The position numbers and the translations under genes were made by a program. From the NCBI GenBank assembly GCA_910588185.1, contig CAJUQR010000007.1, positions 62,001 to 126,000 of the forward strand: DNA of 64,000 nucleotides, in the 5' to 3' direction. The notes under the pieces were generated by a model. It was given only the letters and a program-made list of their open reading frames with translations. It ran no database searches and was not told where the DNA came from. Positions within the stretch are counted from its first letter, which is position 1. Every line of letters starts with the position of its first letter. This document shows, piece by piece, positions 54,480 through 62,887 of the stretch. Origin of the DNA: an uncultured Peptostreptococcaceae bacterium. GTDB taxonomy: Bacteria; Bacillota; Clostridia; Peptostreptococcales; Anaerovoracaceae.

Positions 54480-55118
54480 ATGAATAAGAAGTCAGACTTT
54501 ATAATGATTGGTGTTGCTGTAGCTGCTATTATCTGTGCAGCAATAATAAGTTACAATGTATGTGCCAATGATTCACAGCCTCTTCCCATCGACATAACTG
54601 TCAGAGATTGGTTTATATCACTTAGAAACGATTTTTTAAATATCATAATATCAGCTCTCACTCATCTGAGTGATCCAATCACTATTATATCATTATGTGC
54701 CTTTCTATTAATATTACCAAATAGGAAAACTTATGGCCTTCCTGTTTCATTAGCTGCAATATCGGGGCTTGCAATATATAAACCAATGAAACACTTGTTT
54801 TTAAGAGCAAGACCTGATGTATCACTTCATCTTGTTGAACAAGGCGGATATTCTTTCCCAAGCGGTCACTCCGTTTCATCGGTAATAGTTTTTGGCCTGT
54901 TATTGTATTTGATAAGAAGACATTGTAAAAACAAAATGCTAAAGAATATTTTGTCGGTAATATGCACAATACTAATGCTGCTTATAGGCCCAAGCAGACT
55001 TTATGTAAGTGTTCACTGGGCGACTGATGTGCTGTGCGGCATGTTTATAGGTCTTGCAGTTCTTGCAATTTCAATATTAATACTCGAAAGGATTTATAAG
55101 AAAAATGAAAGTTTATGA
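54480..55118 (+). CDS. PAP2-family membrane phosphatase
   Basis: A 212-residue polytopic protein (six helices). The three phosphatase motifs are present: KPMKHLFLRARPD, SFPSGHSVSS and SRLYVSVHWATDVLCG, with the catalytic His residues in the second and third. Likely dephosphorylates a lipid phosphate such as undecaprenyl diphosphate, phosphatidate or phosphatidylglycerol phosphate, with the active site on the outer face. ATG at 54480 with TAGGAG. It overlaps the start of cysK by 14 bases. Confidence 0.93.
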   Translation: MNKKSDFIMIGVAVAAIICAAIISYNVCANDSQPLPIDITVRDWFISLRNDFLNIIISALTHLSDPITIISLCAFLLILPNRKTYGLPVSLAAISGLAIYKPMKHLFLRARPDVSLHLVEQGGYSFPSGHSVSSVIVFGLLLYLIRRHCKNKMLKNILSVICTILMLLIGPSRLYVSVHWATDVLCGMFIGLAVLAISILILERIYKKNESL

Positions 55119-56034
55119 TAACATTACACAATTAATAGGAAATACTCCTTTAATAAGACTTCACTCAGTAGAAAAAGCTTTTAATCTGAATGCTAAAATC
55201 TATGGCAAAGTTGAAGCTTTTAATCCTGCCGGAAGCGCTAAAGACAGGGTTGGTCTTGCCATGATAAACGACGCTGAAAAAAAAGGGCTATTAAAGCCCG
55301 GCGCTACAATTATAGAGCCAACCAGCGGCAATACAGGAATCGGCATTGCCTCAGCAGCAGCATCAAAAGGGTATAAGGTGATTTTAACCATGCCCGAAAC
55401 GATGAGCGTTGAAAGAAGAAATCTTCTTAAAGCCTATGGCGCTAAAGTGGTCATTACAGAAGGTTCAAAGGGTATGCAAGGCGCTATAGACAAGGCAGAA
55501 GAATTGCTCAATGAAATCGAAGGAAGTTTTATTGCAGGTCAGTTTGATAATCCGGCAAATCCTAAAATTCATTATGAAACAACAGGGCCGGAAATATATA
55601 AAGATCTTGATGGCAATGTAGATATTTTTATCGCCGGTGTAGGAACCGGAGGAACCATAACCGGAGCAGGCAAATATCTCAAAGAGAAAAACCCTGACAT
55701 AAAGGTAATTGCAATAGAACCCGAAAGTTCACCTCTGCTTTCTCAAGGCAAAGCAGGTTCTCATGGATTACAGGGTATAGGCGCAAATTTCGTTCCTTCA
55801 GTTTTGGATACCAATATTTATGATGAGATATTAACTGTTTCTGAGAAAGATGCCTACGAAAAAGGTAGATTAATAGCATCTAAAGAAGGATTCCTTGTCG
55901 GAATCACGTCCGGCGCTGCTGTACACGGAGCTATTACATGTGCCTTAAGACCAGAAAACAAAGATAAAGTCATAGTTGCCTTTCTCCCTGACACAGGTGA
56001 CCGTTATCTTTCTACTCCAATGTTTTCAGAATAA
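55105..56034 (+). CDS. cysK: Cysteine synthase (O-acetylserine sulfhydrylase)
   Basis: A 309-residue fold-type II PLP enzyme. PLP-lysine in NPAGSAKDRVG, the substrate loop TSGNTGIG, the PLP phosphate loop GTGGTITG and the C-terminal TSGAAVHGA serine. It makes cysteine from O-acetylserine and sulfide. Length equals family norm (~305-310). Coupled to the PAP2 gene by a 14-base overlap, an unusual pairing. No T-box or cysteine-type leader is visible at its start because it sits inside an operon. Confidence 0.95.
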   Translation: MKVYDNITQLIGNTPLIRLHSVEKAFNLNAKIYGKVEAFNPAGSAKDRVGLAMINDAEKKGLLKPGATIIEPTSGNTGIGIASAAASKGYKVILTMPETMSVERRNLLKAYGAKVVITEGSKGMQGAIDKAEELLNEIEGSFIAGQFDNPANPKIHYETTGPEIYKDLDGNVDIFIAGVGTGGTITGAGKYLKEKNPDIKVIAIEPESSPLLSQGKAGSHGLQGIGANFVPSVLDTNIYDEILTVSEKDAYEKGRLIASKEGFLVGITSGAAVHGAITCALRPENKDKVIVAFLPDTGDRYLSTPMFSE

Positions 56035-56065
56035 CTTTATTTGAATTTATTAAGGAGCGCAATAT

Positions 56066-57226
56066 ATGAAACTCACAGTAAAAGATCTTTTTAATATACC
56101 TATATTGAGCAACTTCAAACTCATAGCTGGCGGTAGCGGACTTAACAAACCGGTAAACTTTGTTGAAATACTTGATTTTGAGTTTGCGCAAGGAGTTAAT
56201 CTGCCGAGGGAGCATATTTTTGATGGTGAAAGTATCGCTCTTACCAGCCTTTTATTTGCCAAAGATGATCCTGACCTCATAACCTCTGCTGTTAAAAGTC
56301 TCTTTGATCTTAATGTAAGCGCTCTTGCATACAAACCCATTTTATTTAAAGAGCTTCCAAAAGAAACATTAGACTTTGCCAATGCAAACAATTTTCCTAT
56401 TTTAGAGTTCGGCGGTGACGAATATTTTGAGCCCATAATATTAGCCATAAATCAAGAGCTTGCTAAAGATAACGACGTTGCTGCTATTGAAAGGGATTTA
56501 ATTAGGGTTGTTGAACAAGATATGACTCCTAAGGAAGAGGCAAAATTATACAAGAAAATTAATATTAAATTCAAAAACTTTGTAAGAGTCGTATCTATTA
56601 AAGATCCTAGGCACAATTCTGATGAAAGCATAACTACTTTAATAAGAAAAATGCAAGGGTCTTCAAAATTAACCGAAAAATCTGCCATATGTAAATATAA
56701 CGACAATTATTTTGTTATTTTAAGTCAGGATGAACCGGACAAACAAAGATTTCGTGCTTTGCTGGAGGATATAATGTTTGCACTGCAAATAGATAACTAC
56801 GGCACTGTTTGCGGAGTAAGTTCTATACATCAAATTTCCAACAAGTTTGGGCAGGCTATAAGAGAAGCTTTCTGGGCCAGAAATGTGGCAATAATAGAAA
56901 ATGTTCCAGTACGTTTTTATGATGAAATCGGTATTTACAGGTTGGTTGCGCCAGAAATAAATAATTCTAACGTAATCAGTTATATGGAAGAGTATCTTGC
57001 TCCTCTATTATGTAATAATGAAGAACTTTTAAATACAGCTTGTACATATATCAAATCCAAAGGTGATTTAGACAAAACTGCCGAATCTCTTTACTGTCAT
57101 AAAAATACTGTACGATACAGATTAAATAAAATTCATGAAATATTAGACCCTAAAAGTAACGAAAAAGAATTTAACGAAAACCTATCCATTGCAATAAGAA
57201 TATACTTGTTTAGTCAATTTTTATAA
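56066..57226 (+). CDS. PucR-family transcriptional regulator
   Basis: A 386-residue regulator. Residues ~1-125 form the PucR N-terminal domain (TVKDLFNIPILSNFKLIAGG, HIFDGESIALTSL), a central GGDEF-like/CdaR-type region follows, and the last ~55 residues carry the HTH_30 helix-turn-helix: LDKTAESLYCHKNTVRYRLNKI. PucR proteins control purine or amino acid catabolism in Bacillota; its target cannot be told here. ATG at 56066 after AAGGAG, 31 bases downstream of cysK. Confidence 0.9.
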   Translation: MKLTVKDLFNIPILSNFKLIAGGSGLNKPVNFVEILDFEFAQGVNLPREHIFDGESIALTSLLFAKDDPDLITSAVKSLFDLNVSALAYKPILFKELPKETLDFANANNFPILEFGGDEYFEPIILAINQELAKDNDVAAIERDLIRVVEQDMTPKEEAKLYKKINIKFKNFVRVVSIKDPRHNSDESITTLIRKMQGSSKLTEKSAICKYNDNYFVILSQDEPDKQRFRALLEDIMFALQIDNYGTVCGVSSIHQISNKFGQAIREAFWARNVAIIENVPVRFYDEIGIYRLVAPEINNSNVISYMEEYLAPLLCNNEELLNTACTYIKSKGDLDKTAESLYCHKNTVRYRLNKIHEILDPKSNEKEFNENLSIAIRIYLFSQFL

Positions 57227-57266
57227 CTCAGTGAAAAAATAATTATTATAAGACACCATGAATAAA

Positions 57267-57293
57267 AAACCGGCAATTTGAGGCCGGTTTTTG
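57267..57293 (+). terminator. Terminator of the PAP2-cysK-pucR unit
   Basis: AAAACCGGC (57267 region) / GCCGGTTT (57283-57290) and TTTTTG on the plus strand, 40 bases past the stop. Confidence 0.85.
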
Positions 57294-57359
57294 TATATTT
57301 TACAAAAGTTGTATTGATTTTTTGTAAAATAATATAAAGATTTTATATCTTTTCTTTGT

Positions 57360-57490
57360 TATAATCTATTTTGTTAAGTCACAAACAATTGTCATGCTTC
57401 CTTTAAATAGCAAGGCTGCTGGCCTTTAGATATGTTAACATTCAGTTTTAAAACCAGCCTTGCAATTAGGGAGCACTCAATCTATTTTTT
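57360..57490 (+). ncRNA. Candidate small RNA
   Basis: An orphan -10 TATAAT (57360-57365) is followed by an extended, mostly paired hairpin: TGCTTCC... at 57395 pairs with ...GGGAGCA ending 57475, with a perfect GCAAGGCTG/CAGCCTTGC core; a T-tract (TATTTTTT, 57483-57490) follows. The -35 is weak. On the minus strand it could be a terminator for the DUF2148 gene, but the T-tract is on the plus strand. Confidence 0.4.
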
Positions 57491-57533
57491 AAAAGTTTAC
57501 CCAGATAAGTCTTTTAATAAATAAAACACACAC

Positions 57534-58082
57534 CTATCGCAGGACGGAGCCGGGATTCCTATCAAAATAGATACTTTTAGATGTAGAATTAAGTGGTATT
57601 CCATAACAAACTTTTACATCTCTGGGTAAAAAGCCTATTTTGATAGCCCCTTTACCTGCGGAGTACATGACACGATTATCAATACGATGATCTGCTGCTA
57701 CAGATACAGCAGAACCTATAGCAATACCAAGGTCGGTTACATTGAATGCACAATTTGTACCGGCTTTTTTCATTTGTGCACAGTTCTCAAATCCACAAAA
57801 TCCACAGCTCCCTAGCCCAAATGGACTGTCTATACATCCTATAAGTACTACACATATGCTAGAATCTACATTGCCTGCATCTCTGACAATAAAATCTTCA
57901 TTGTATTCTTTTCCAATCTTCCTCATAGCATCTGCCAGCTGCTTTTTTTCTTCGCCTGTGACTACTGCTGCAACTACAGTATCCCTGCCGCTTCCCTTTG
58001 GCGCGGTTTTCGCTGCTGTCACCATCAAATCTGCAACAGTCAAAACAGCGTCTCTTTCTGATTGTTCCATTGTTTTTATCAT
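57534..58082 (-). CDS. DUF2148 ferredoxin-like protein
   Basis: A 182-residue protein. The central cysteine cluster CGFCGFENCAQM with further cysteines around GCIDSPFGLGSCG fits the DUF2148 4Fe-4S domain, and the end GAIKIGFLPRDVKVCYGIPL is typical. Members occur in anaerobes and are annotated as ferredoxin; redox partners are unknown. I use the ATG at 58082, preceded by AGAGGAC; a TTG two codons earlier is the alternative. Confidence 0.85.
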   Translation of the reverse strand: MIKTMEQSERDAVLTVADLMVTAAKTAPKGSGRDTVVAAVVTGEEKKQLADAMRKIGKEYNEDFIVRDAGNVDSSICVVLIGCIDSPFGLGSCGFCGFENCAQMKKAGTNCAFNVTDLGIAIGSAVSVAADHRIDNRVMYSAGKGAIKIGFLPRDVKVCYGIPLNSTSKSIYFDRNPGSVLR

Positions 58083-58203
58083 AATCAAGTCCTCTCTACA
58101 AAATCATTATTCTTTTATTGCTTAATATAATTATACATAACCTTGCTACACCGGTAAAGTTGTTATAGAATATAATCAACAAATTTTAGGAGAGTAACTT
58201 AAG

Positions 58204-59127
58204 ATGAATAAACCGATTTTAGTCATAATGGCCGCAGGCATGGGCAGCCGCTTTGGCGGACTCAAGCAAATTGAGCCTGTCAGCGACAAAGGAGATATAA
58301 TTTTAGATTTTTCTTTATACGATGCTCGCTTGGCAGGATTTGAAAAAGCCATCTTTATTATAAAAAAAGAAAACGAACAGGACTTTAGAAATCTTATAGA
58401 TAACAAAGCCGGTAAGTACATGGAAGTAGAATATGTTTATCAGGAGTTAAACGACTTACCTTCAGGCTATCTTATGCCTACAAACAGGGAAAAACCTTGG
58501 GGCACGGCTCATGCAGTATTATCAGCCAGAAACGCTGCCAATAATTCTCCCATCGCTGTTATAAATGCTGACGATTATTATGGACCTGAAGCTTTTAAAA
58601 ATATATATGACTTCCTTCTTTCTGCTGTTGATAACGAAAAATATCAATACTGCATGGTTGGATATCAAATCGAAAATACACTCACCGAAAATGGTCATGT
58701 GTCTCGCGGTGTATGCCAAACTTCTGAAGATGGCAAGCTGACAAAAATTACAGAGCGCACTAAAATACAGTGGCAAGGGGAAAAAATCGTCTATACTGAA
58801 AATGACGGCAATACATGGGAAGAACTTCCGCCGGGCACTATCGTTTCGATGAACTTTTGGGGATTTACGCCGTCAATGATGAAAGAAATGGAAGCAAGAT
58901 TTCCTGCCTTTCTCGATAATGCCCTATCAGAAAATCCAACAAAAGGAGAATTCTTTTTGCCAGGAGTTGTAGATGAGCTTATTCAGGAAGATAAAGCCGA
59001 AGTAAAAGTACTAAAGTCTACCGACCGCTGGTACGGTGTTACCTACAAAGAAGATAAGGAAAGCGTAGTATCTGCTATAAAATCAATGAAAGAGAATGGA
59101 ATTTACCCTGAGATTTTGTGGAAATAA
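58204..59127 (+). CDS. Nucleotidyltransferase family protein (NTP_transferase fold)
   Basis: A 307-residue sugar-phosphate nucleotidyltransferase-like protein. The nucleotide-binding MAAGMGSRFGGLKQIEPV, the NREKPWGTAHAVLSA base/ribose loop and AVINADDYYGPEAF, with the metal-binding Asp, are visible. Substrate is unknown; it lacks the domains that define RfbA, GalU or GlmU. ATG at 58204 with AGGAGAG. It is a single gene between terminators. Confidence 0.85.
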   Translation: MNKPILVIMAAGMGSRFGGLKQIEPVSDKGDIILDFSLYDARLAGFEKAIFIIKKENEQDFRNLIDNKAGKYMEVEYVYQELNDLPSGYLMPTNREKPWGTAHAVLSARNAANNSPIAVINADDYYGPEAFKNIYDFLLSAVDNEKYQYCMVGYQIENTLTENGHVSRGVCQTSEDGKLTKITERTKIQWQGEKIVYTENDGNTWEELPPGTIVSMNFWGFTPSMMKEMEARFPAFLDNALSENPTKGEFFLPGVVDELIQEDKAEVKVLKSTDRWYGVTYKEDKESVVSAIKSMKENGIYPEILWK

Positions 59128-59149
59128 TCTTTTCTATTTAAATTACTAT

Positions 59150-59175
59150 AAAGGACGGCCAATTAGCCGTCCTTT
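59150..59175. terminator. Bidirectional terminator
   Basis: AAAGGACGGC (59150-59159) / GCCGTCCTTT (59166-59175) followed by TTTC, between the nucleotidyltransferase gene and the convergent membrane protein gene. Confidence 0.92.
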
Positions 59176-59182
59176 TTCAAAA

Positions 59183-59908
59183 CTATCTTTTTATGGTTAT
59201 TGACCCTACTGACAATGCAAAGTCCTCAATTTTAACATCAAAATTATCTTCTTTTTCATACGCTTTAATTCCATCGTTGTTATAAACACCCATTGTTATT
59301 TTAAAGCATTGATCCTCATCATAATTCCCCATAAACATATATGTCCTGCTGTCAGTCATTTCAACCACAGCCGAGGTTCCCATCATTTCTTTGCTCTGTA
59401 TATCTTCGAAAGTACCGCCATAAGACATGGCTGATACAAGCTCTTCTTTGCCTATATACGTGGCAAAACATATAAAGTCAGGATGAAAATCATCAGGTGC
59501 TGTTTTGCTTGTAAATACTATAAAATTAAAATCCCCTTCTGTATATTCATTACGCAAATATCCCTCATTCTCATCCTTGGAATAAACTTTTGCAAAAGAT
59601 GCATCATCCAAACTATATCTAGATGAATATCCTACAAACTGATAATCGTCAGTGTCAATAACCGCATAATTATTCCTGCTGAAAGTCATAGGCTCCTGAG
59701 AGGATAAAACTGAAGAAACACTTATTAAAATCAGCAAAATTATAACGATGATTACAGTCATTTTAGGTACACCTATCATAGATTTCGTACGGATTTTTCC
59801 ATCATGAACTGCCTTATTAATTCTACTAGTATACAGTAAATAGTAAACTCCCCAAATTATCAATGCTATAATAAAGAATACACTGACAAGCGCTAATATA
59901 TTAAACAT
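59183..59908 (-). CDS. Membrane protein of unknown function paired with LytTR regulator
   Basis: A 241-residue protein with two membrane helices, at ~3-25 and ~48-68, and a ~170-residue C-terminal domain (MTFSRNNYAVIDTDDYQF, GDFNFIVFTSKT, TSAVVEMTDSRTYMFMG). I do not recognise the family; it is not the four-helix DUF3021 protein that usually partners such regulators. Separated from the LytTR gene by 11 bases, so surely co-transcribed. It may sense a signal and control the regulator. Confidence 0.75.
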   Translation of the reverse strand: MFNILALVSVFFIIALIIWGVYYLLYTSRINKAVHDGKIRTKSMIGVPKMTVIIVIILLILISVSSVLSSQEPMTFSRNNYAVIDTDDYQFVGYSSRYSLDDASFAKVYSKDENEGYLRNEYTEGDFNFIVFTSKTAPDDFHPDFICFATYIGKEELVSAMSYGGTFEDIQSKEMMGTSAVVEMTDSRTYMFMGNYDEDQCFKITMGVYNNDGIKAYEKEDNFDVKIEDFALSVGSITIKR

Positions 59909-59919
59909 TTATCCCCCTC

Positions 59920-60366
59920 CTATATACCGAAAAAGTCTTTAAACTTGTAATAATATGTCCTTGTAACATCAACGATACTATTGTCTTCTAAGGTCAATAG
60001 GTATTTGCAGCTTAAAGACGGTTTGATTTTTTTAATTGATTTTCTTGCAATAATAACAGAATTACTGATTCTAATAAAATCATCTGATGAAAGCTCTCCC
60101 TCAAATTGGTACAATCTTTTATCGGATTTATAGCATTTGCCGTTATACAAATGAATAAACACATCCCTGCCTAAAGACTCTATATAACAAATCTCATGTA
60201 AAGACACTACAATAATCTCGTTATCCTTTCTGCACCGGATTTTATCCTCATCTGTCTCCTCAATTAGAACAAATTCTGCATTTTCACTTATTTCAATATT
60301 CCTGTCCTGCAATTCTTTAATAATCTCAGGTTCTCTTTCGATACTGACACGTAACTTTAACCGCAT
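59920..60366 (-). CDS. LytTR-family DNA-binding transcriptional regulator
   Basis: A 148-residue protein with an N-terminal ~45-residue segment and a C-terminal LytTR domain (EIICYIES-like IVVSLHEICYIESLGRDVF, ...DDFIRISNSVIIARKSIKKI, TYYYKFKDFFG). There is no receiver domain, so it is not a response regulator. ATG at 60366 with AAAGGAGG. Small LytTR proteins of this type are commonly encoded with a membrane partner and control their own operon. Confidence 0.85.
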   Translation of the reverse strand: MRLKLRVSIEREPEIIKELQDRNIEISENAEFVLIEETDEDKIRCRKDNEIIVVSLHEICYIESLGRDVFIHLYNGKCYKSDKRLYQFEGELSSDDFIRISNSVIIARKSIKKIKPSLSCKYLLTLEDNSIVDVTRTYYYKFKDFFGI

Positions 60367-60485
60367 GCCTTTACCTCCTTTGTATCTTTATTATATTAAC
60401 GATGTATTAATTTTCAATAGTCTCGGAATAGAATGCACATTCCAAATACATAATTTACACAAATACTCTCTTTTTCAAAAAAAGC

Positions 60486-60592
60486 TTGCAATTTCAATAT
60501 TTTATAGTATAATTATAAAGCACGAGTTTTTTCGTGTAATCTCTGCGACAGGAAAACTGTCGCCATATAGTCCACAGGGAGGTGAAAAAACA
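60486..60592 (+). promoter_or_regulatory. Promoter and structured leader of rpsF-ssb-rpsR
   Basis: TTGCAA (60486-60491), 16 bases, TATAAT (60508-60513). The leader then holds CACGA/TCGTG (~60520-60535) and a perfect GCGACAG (60545-60551) / CTGTCGC (60557-60563) hairpin before GGGAGGTG. S6:S18 autoregulatory leaders are known in bacteria; I could not confirm the specific CCG box here. Confidence 0.6.
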
Positions 60593-60880
60593 ATGAGAAA
60601 TTACGAAGTTACATTCATTATCGATCCTGCTTTAGAAGACGCTAAAAAGGATGCGACAGTCGAAACGGTTCAATCTATCATTGCAGCTGACGGTGAAGTT
60701 GAAAAAGTTGATGTCTGGGGAATGAAGAAGCTTGCTTATCCTATTAACAAAAAGGATGAAGGTTATTACGTAGTAATTACTTTTAAGGCTGGTGCTGATT
60801 TACCTAAGGAATTAGACAGAAGACTTAGAATTTCAGATAACGTTGTAAGACACATCATCGTTAATATGGATGATAAATAG
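60593..60880 (+). CDS. rpsF: 30S ribosomal protein S6
   Basis: A 95-residue protein, MRNYEVTFIIDP at the start, then DVWGMKKLAYPINKKDEGYYVV and ELDRRLRISDNVVRHI. Family length ~95. ATG at 60593 after GGGAGGTG. First gene of rpsF-ssb-rpsR; S6 pairs with S18 in the platform of the small subunit. Confidence 0.98.
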   Translation: MRNYEVTFIIDPALEDAKKDATVETVQSIIAADGEVEKVDVWGMKKLAYPINKKDEGYYVVITFKAGADLPKELDRRLRISDNVVRHIIVNMDDK

Positions 60881-60894
60881 AATCGAGGTGTAGG

Positions 60895-61302
60895 ATGAAT
60901 AGTGTTGTTTTAATCGGAAGATTAACAAGAGACCCTGAGCTTCGCTATACTGCCGGAACACAGATGGCGGTAGCAACATTCACAGTTGCCATCGACAGAC
61001 CTGTAAGAGCAGGCGGCGAAAGACAGACTGACTTTCCTAGAGTTACAGTATTCGGCAAACAAGCAGAAAACTGCGAAAAATTCTTGGCAAAGGGCAGAAT
61101 GGTAGGTGTTCAGGGAAGACTGCAAACAGGCAGCTACACTAACAAAGACGGTGCTACCGTATACACTACAGATGTCGTAGCCGACAGAGTAGAATTCTTA
61201 GAATGGGGCGATAAACCTCAGGGAAGTTCATCATCACAAAGCTCAAGAGTCGATGATGCACCTGCAGGATTTTCTGCCATAGATGAAGACATCCCATTCT
61301 AG
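60895..61302 (+). CDS. ssb: Single-stranded DNA-binding protein
   Basis: A 135-residue SSB. OB-fold start MNSVVLIGRLTRDPELRYT, TDFPRVTVFGKQAENC, and the conserved acidic tip DEDIPF that recruits replication and repair proteins. Lies between rpsF and rpsR, 14 and 28 bases from them. Confidence 0.98.
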   Translation: MNSVVLIGRLTRDPELRYTAGTQMAVATFTVAIDRPVRAGGERQTDFPRVTVFGKQAENCEKFLAKGRMVGVQGRLQTGSYTNKDGATVYTTDVVADRVEFLEWGDKPQGSSSSQSSRVDDAPAGFSAIDEDIPF

Positions 61303-61330
61303 TACAATAAGCAGAAAGGAGATAACAGCC

Positions 61331-61564
61331 ATGGAAAAAAGACGTGGTGGCGGCATGAGAAGAAAAAAAGTTTGCCAGTTCTGCGCTGACAAGACAGAAG
61401 CTATCGATTACAAGGACGTTGAAAAACTGAGAAAATATGTAACCGAAAGAGGCAAAATTTTACCTAAGAGAATCACAGGTACATGCGCAATGCATCAGAG
61501 AGAAGTAACAACTGCTATCAAGAGAGCAAGAATCGTTGCACTTCTTCCTTACGTTGCAGATTAA
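61331..61564 (+). CDS. rpsR: 30S ribosomal protein S18
   Basis: A 77-residue protein with KKVCQFCADK, DVEKLRKYVTERGKILPKR and RARIVALLPYV. The CxxC pair suggests the zinc-type S18. ATG at 61331 after AAAGGAGATAAC. Followed by a good terminator. Confidence 0.97.
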   Translation: MEKRRGGGMRRKKVCQFCADKTEAIDYKDVEKLRKYVTERGKILPKRITGTCAMHQREVTTAIKRARIVALLPYVAD

Positions 61565-61581
61565 TTTATTTTATCGTTAGT

Positions 61582-61611
61582 AAACCCCAAAAGATAAATG
61601 TTTTGGGGTTT
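61582..61611 (+). terminator. Terminator of the rpsF operon
   Basis: AAACCCCAAAA (61582-61592) / TTTTGGGGTTT (61601-61611) followed by TTT. Confidence 0.95.
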
Positions 61612-61635
61612 TTTGTTTGCAGTCACAACAAAAAA

Positions 61636-61657
61636 GCCAGGCGCTCAAGCACCCGGC
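61636..61657 (-). terminator. Terminator of coaX
   Basis: On the minus strand GCCGGGTGC-ttga-GCGCCTGGC (nine pairs including two wobbles) followed by TTTTTTGTTG, 11 bases past the coaX stop. Confidence 0.85.
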
Positions 61658-61667
61658 ATAATCGACA

Positions 61668-62438
61668 TTAATTGTTTTCGTTTTTGCTATAAATAATTAC
61701 AAGTCCTTTTAACATCAAATCATCATCAAGAATTATTTTTCTTTTGCAAAGAGGCACAACCACACCGGCAAGACCTCCTGTTGCAATAACAGTGCACTTT
61801 TGTCCAAGCTCCTCCTCAATATGGCCTATTATGCCATCGATACTGCTTGCCGCAGAATACATTATTCCGCTTTTTAGACATTCAACAGTATTTTTTCCTA
61901 TAACTCTCTTAGGTGTATCAAAACCTATCTTAGGAAGCTGGGAAGTTTTATTAAAAAGAGCGTCAGCAGAAACAGCCATGCCTGTAGTTATAACTCCACC
62001 CAGGTAATTACAGTTTTTATCTATAACCGAAAAGGTCGTTGCTGTGCCCATATCTATGATTATCTGAGGCGTCGGGTATCCATGTATACCTGCAACAGCA
62101 TCTACCACCAAATCACTTCCAAGCTGTGCCGGATCATCAATAAGTATTCTGATTCCTGTCTTAACTCCGGGACCTACTACAACAATCTTTGCGTTGGTAA
62201 GTTTCTCTATTGCACGTTTAAATGTATTAGTTATAGATGGCACAACCGATGACATTACCACGCCTCTTATCATATCTGTAGTAACTTTATGCATCTCAAG
62301 AGCGGTTTTAATCATTACAGCGTATTCTAAGTCCGTAGTTCTCTGATTGCTGGATATTCTTTCTCTAAAAACAATCTGCTTTCCGTCAAAACATCCCATG
62401 ACAATGTTCGTATTGCCTATATCTATTGCTAAAATCAT
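61668..62438 (-). CDS. coaX: Type III pantothenate kinase
   Basis: A 256-residue kinase of the actin-like fold. DIGNTNIVMG at the N terminus, DLVVDAVAG, PQIIIDMGTATTFSVID and YAVMIKTAL fit CoaX; the pantothenate-binding region GPGVKTGI is visible. It makes 4'-phosphopantothenate, first step of CoA synthesis, with no CoA feedback in this type. Divergent from coaBC. ATG at 62438 with AGGAG. Confidence 0.95.
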   Translation of the reverse strand: MILAIDIGNTNIVMGCFDGKQIVFRERISSNQRTTDLEYAVMIKTALEMHKVTTDMIRGVVMSSVVPSITNTFKRAIEKLTNAKIVVVGPGVKTGIRILIDDPAQLGSDLVVDAVAGIHGYPTPQIIIDMGTATTFSVIDKNCNYLGGVITTGMAVSADALFNKTSQLPKIGFDTPKRVIGKNTVECLKSGIMYSAASSIDGIIGHIEEELGQKCTVIATGGLAGVVVPLCKRKIILDDDLMLKGLVIIYSKNENN

Positions 62439-62660
62439 TTTTCTTCTCCTATGTAAATAGTTTTTTTATATCTCTGTTGACAAAAATATATTTTTTTAAT
62501 TAAAATGTCAATATTTTATTGGTTATAATACATTTTTTAATGTTTATGGATTAGTACGTTGACAAAATTGCCAATTTCGTAAGCTTTTTTACAACATTTC
62601 AGCGGTTTGGTCGTCTTTTTGATATTATTTTTTTAATTTTCGTCAATCGTTATATCTGTT
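62439..62660. other. AT-rich region upstream of coaX with inverted repeats
   Basis: No gene. Holds part of an inverted repeat: TTTTTTACAACATTTC (62584-62599), with its complement GAAATGTTGTAAAAA at 62688-62702. The coaX promoter should lie here on the minus strand; I see only TTGACA-like hexamers. Confidence 0.4.
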
Positions 62661-62850
62661 TCGACAAGTTTAGACGCAATTAAAAGTGAAATGTTGTAAA
62701 AATAGGCCAATCTTTTATTTTTTTACAACAAGTCTAAAGTCAAATGTTAGTCATCAATGACTTTTACCGCTATTTTAACTTGGCTAAAAAACTAACGCCA
62801 GCAGTACCGATATACTTAAATCTCAGCAACCATTATATCACAAATCAACA
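62660..62850. repeat. Second dispersed repeat family, copy Y
   Basis: Matches copy X near 54.2 kb in the TTTCGACAA, GAAATGTTGTAAAAAT and ACCGAT(A/G)TACTTAAATCTC blocks. Contains the right arm of the TACAACATTTC inverted repeat. Confidence 0.7.
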
Positions 62851-62887
62851 AAACTTCTATAGATTTATTATGTTTTGTGATATAATG
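62831..62887. promoter_or_regulatory. 14-bp inverted repeat with outward or inward TATAAT elements
   Basis: CATTATATCACAAA (62831-62844) and TTTGTGATATAATG (62874-62887), perfect, 29 bases apart. Each arm carries a TATAAT-type -10, so it may be a bidirectional promoter, an operator or the tips of a small element. It lies upstream of coaBC. Confidence 0.5.
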
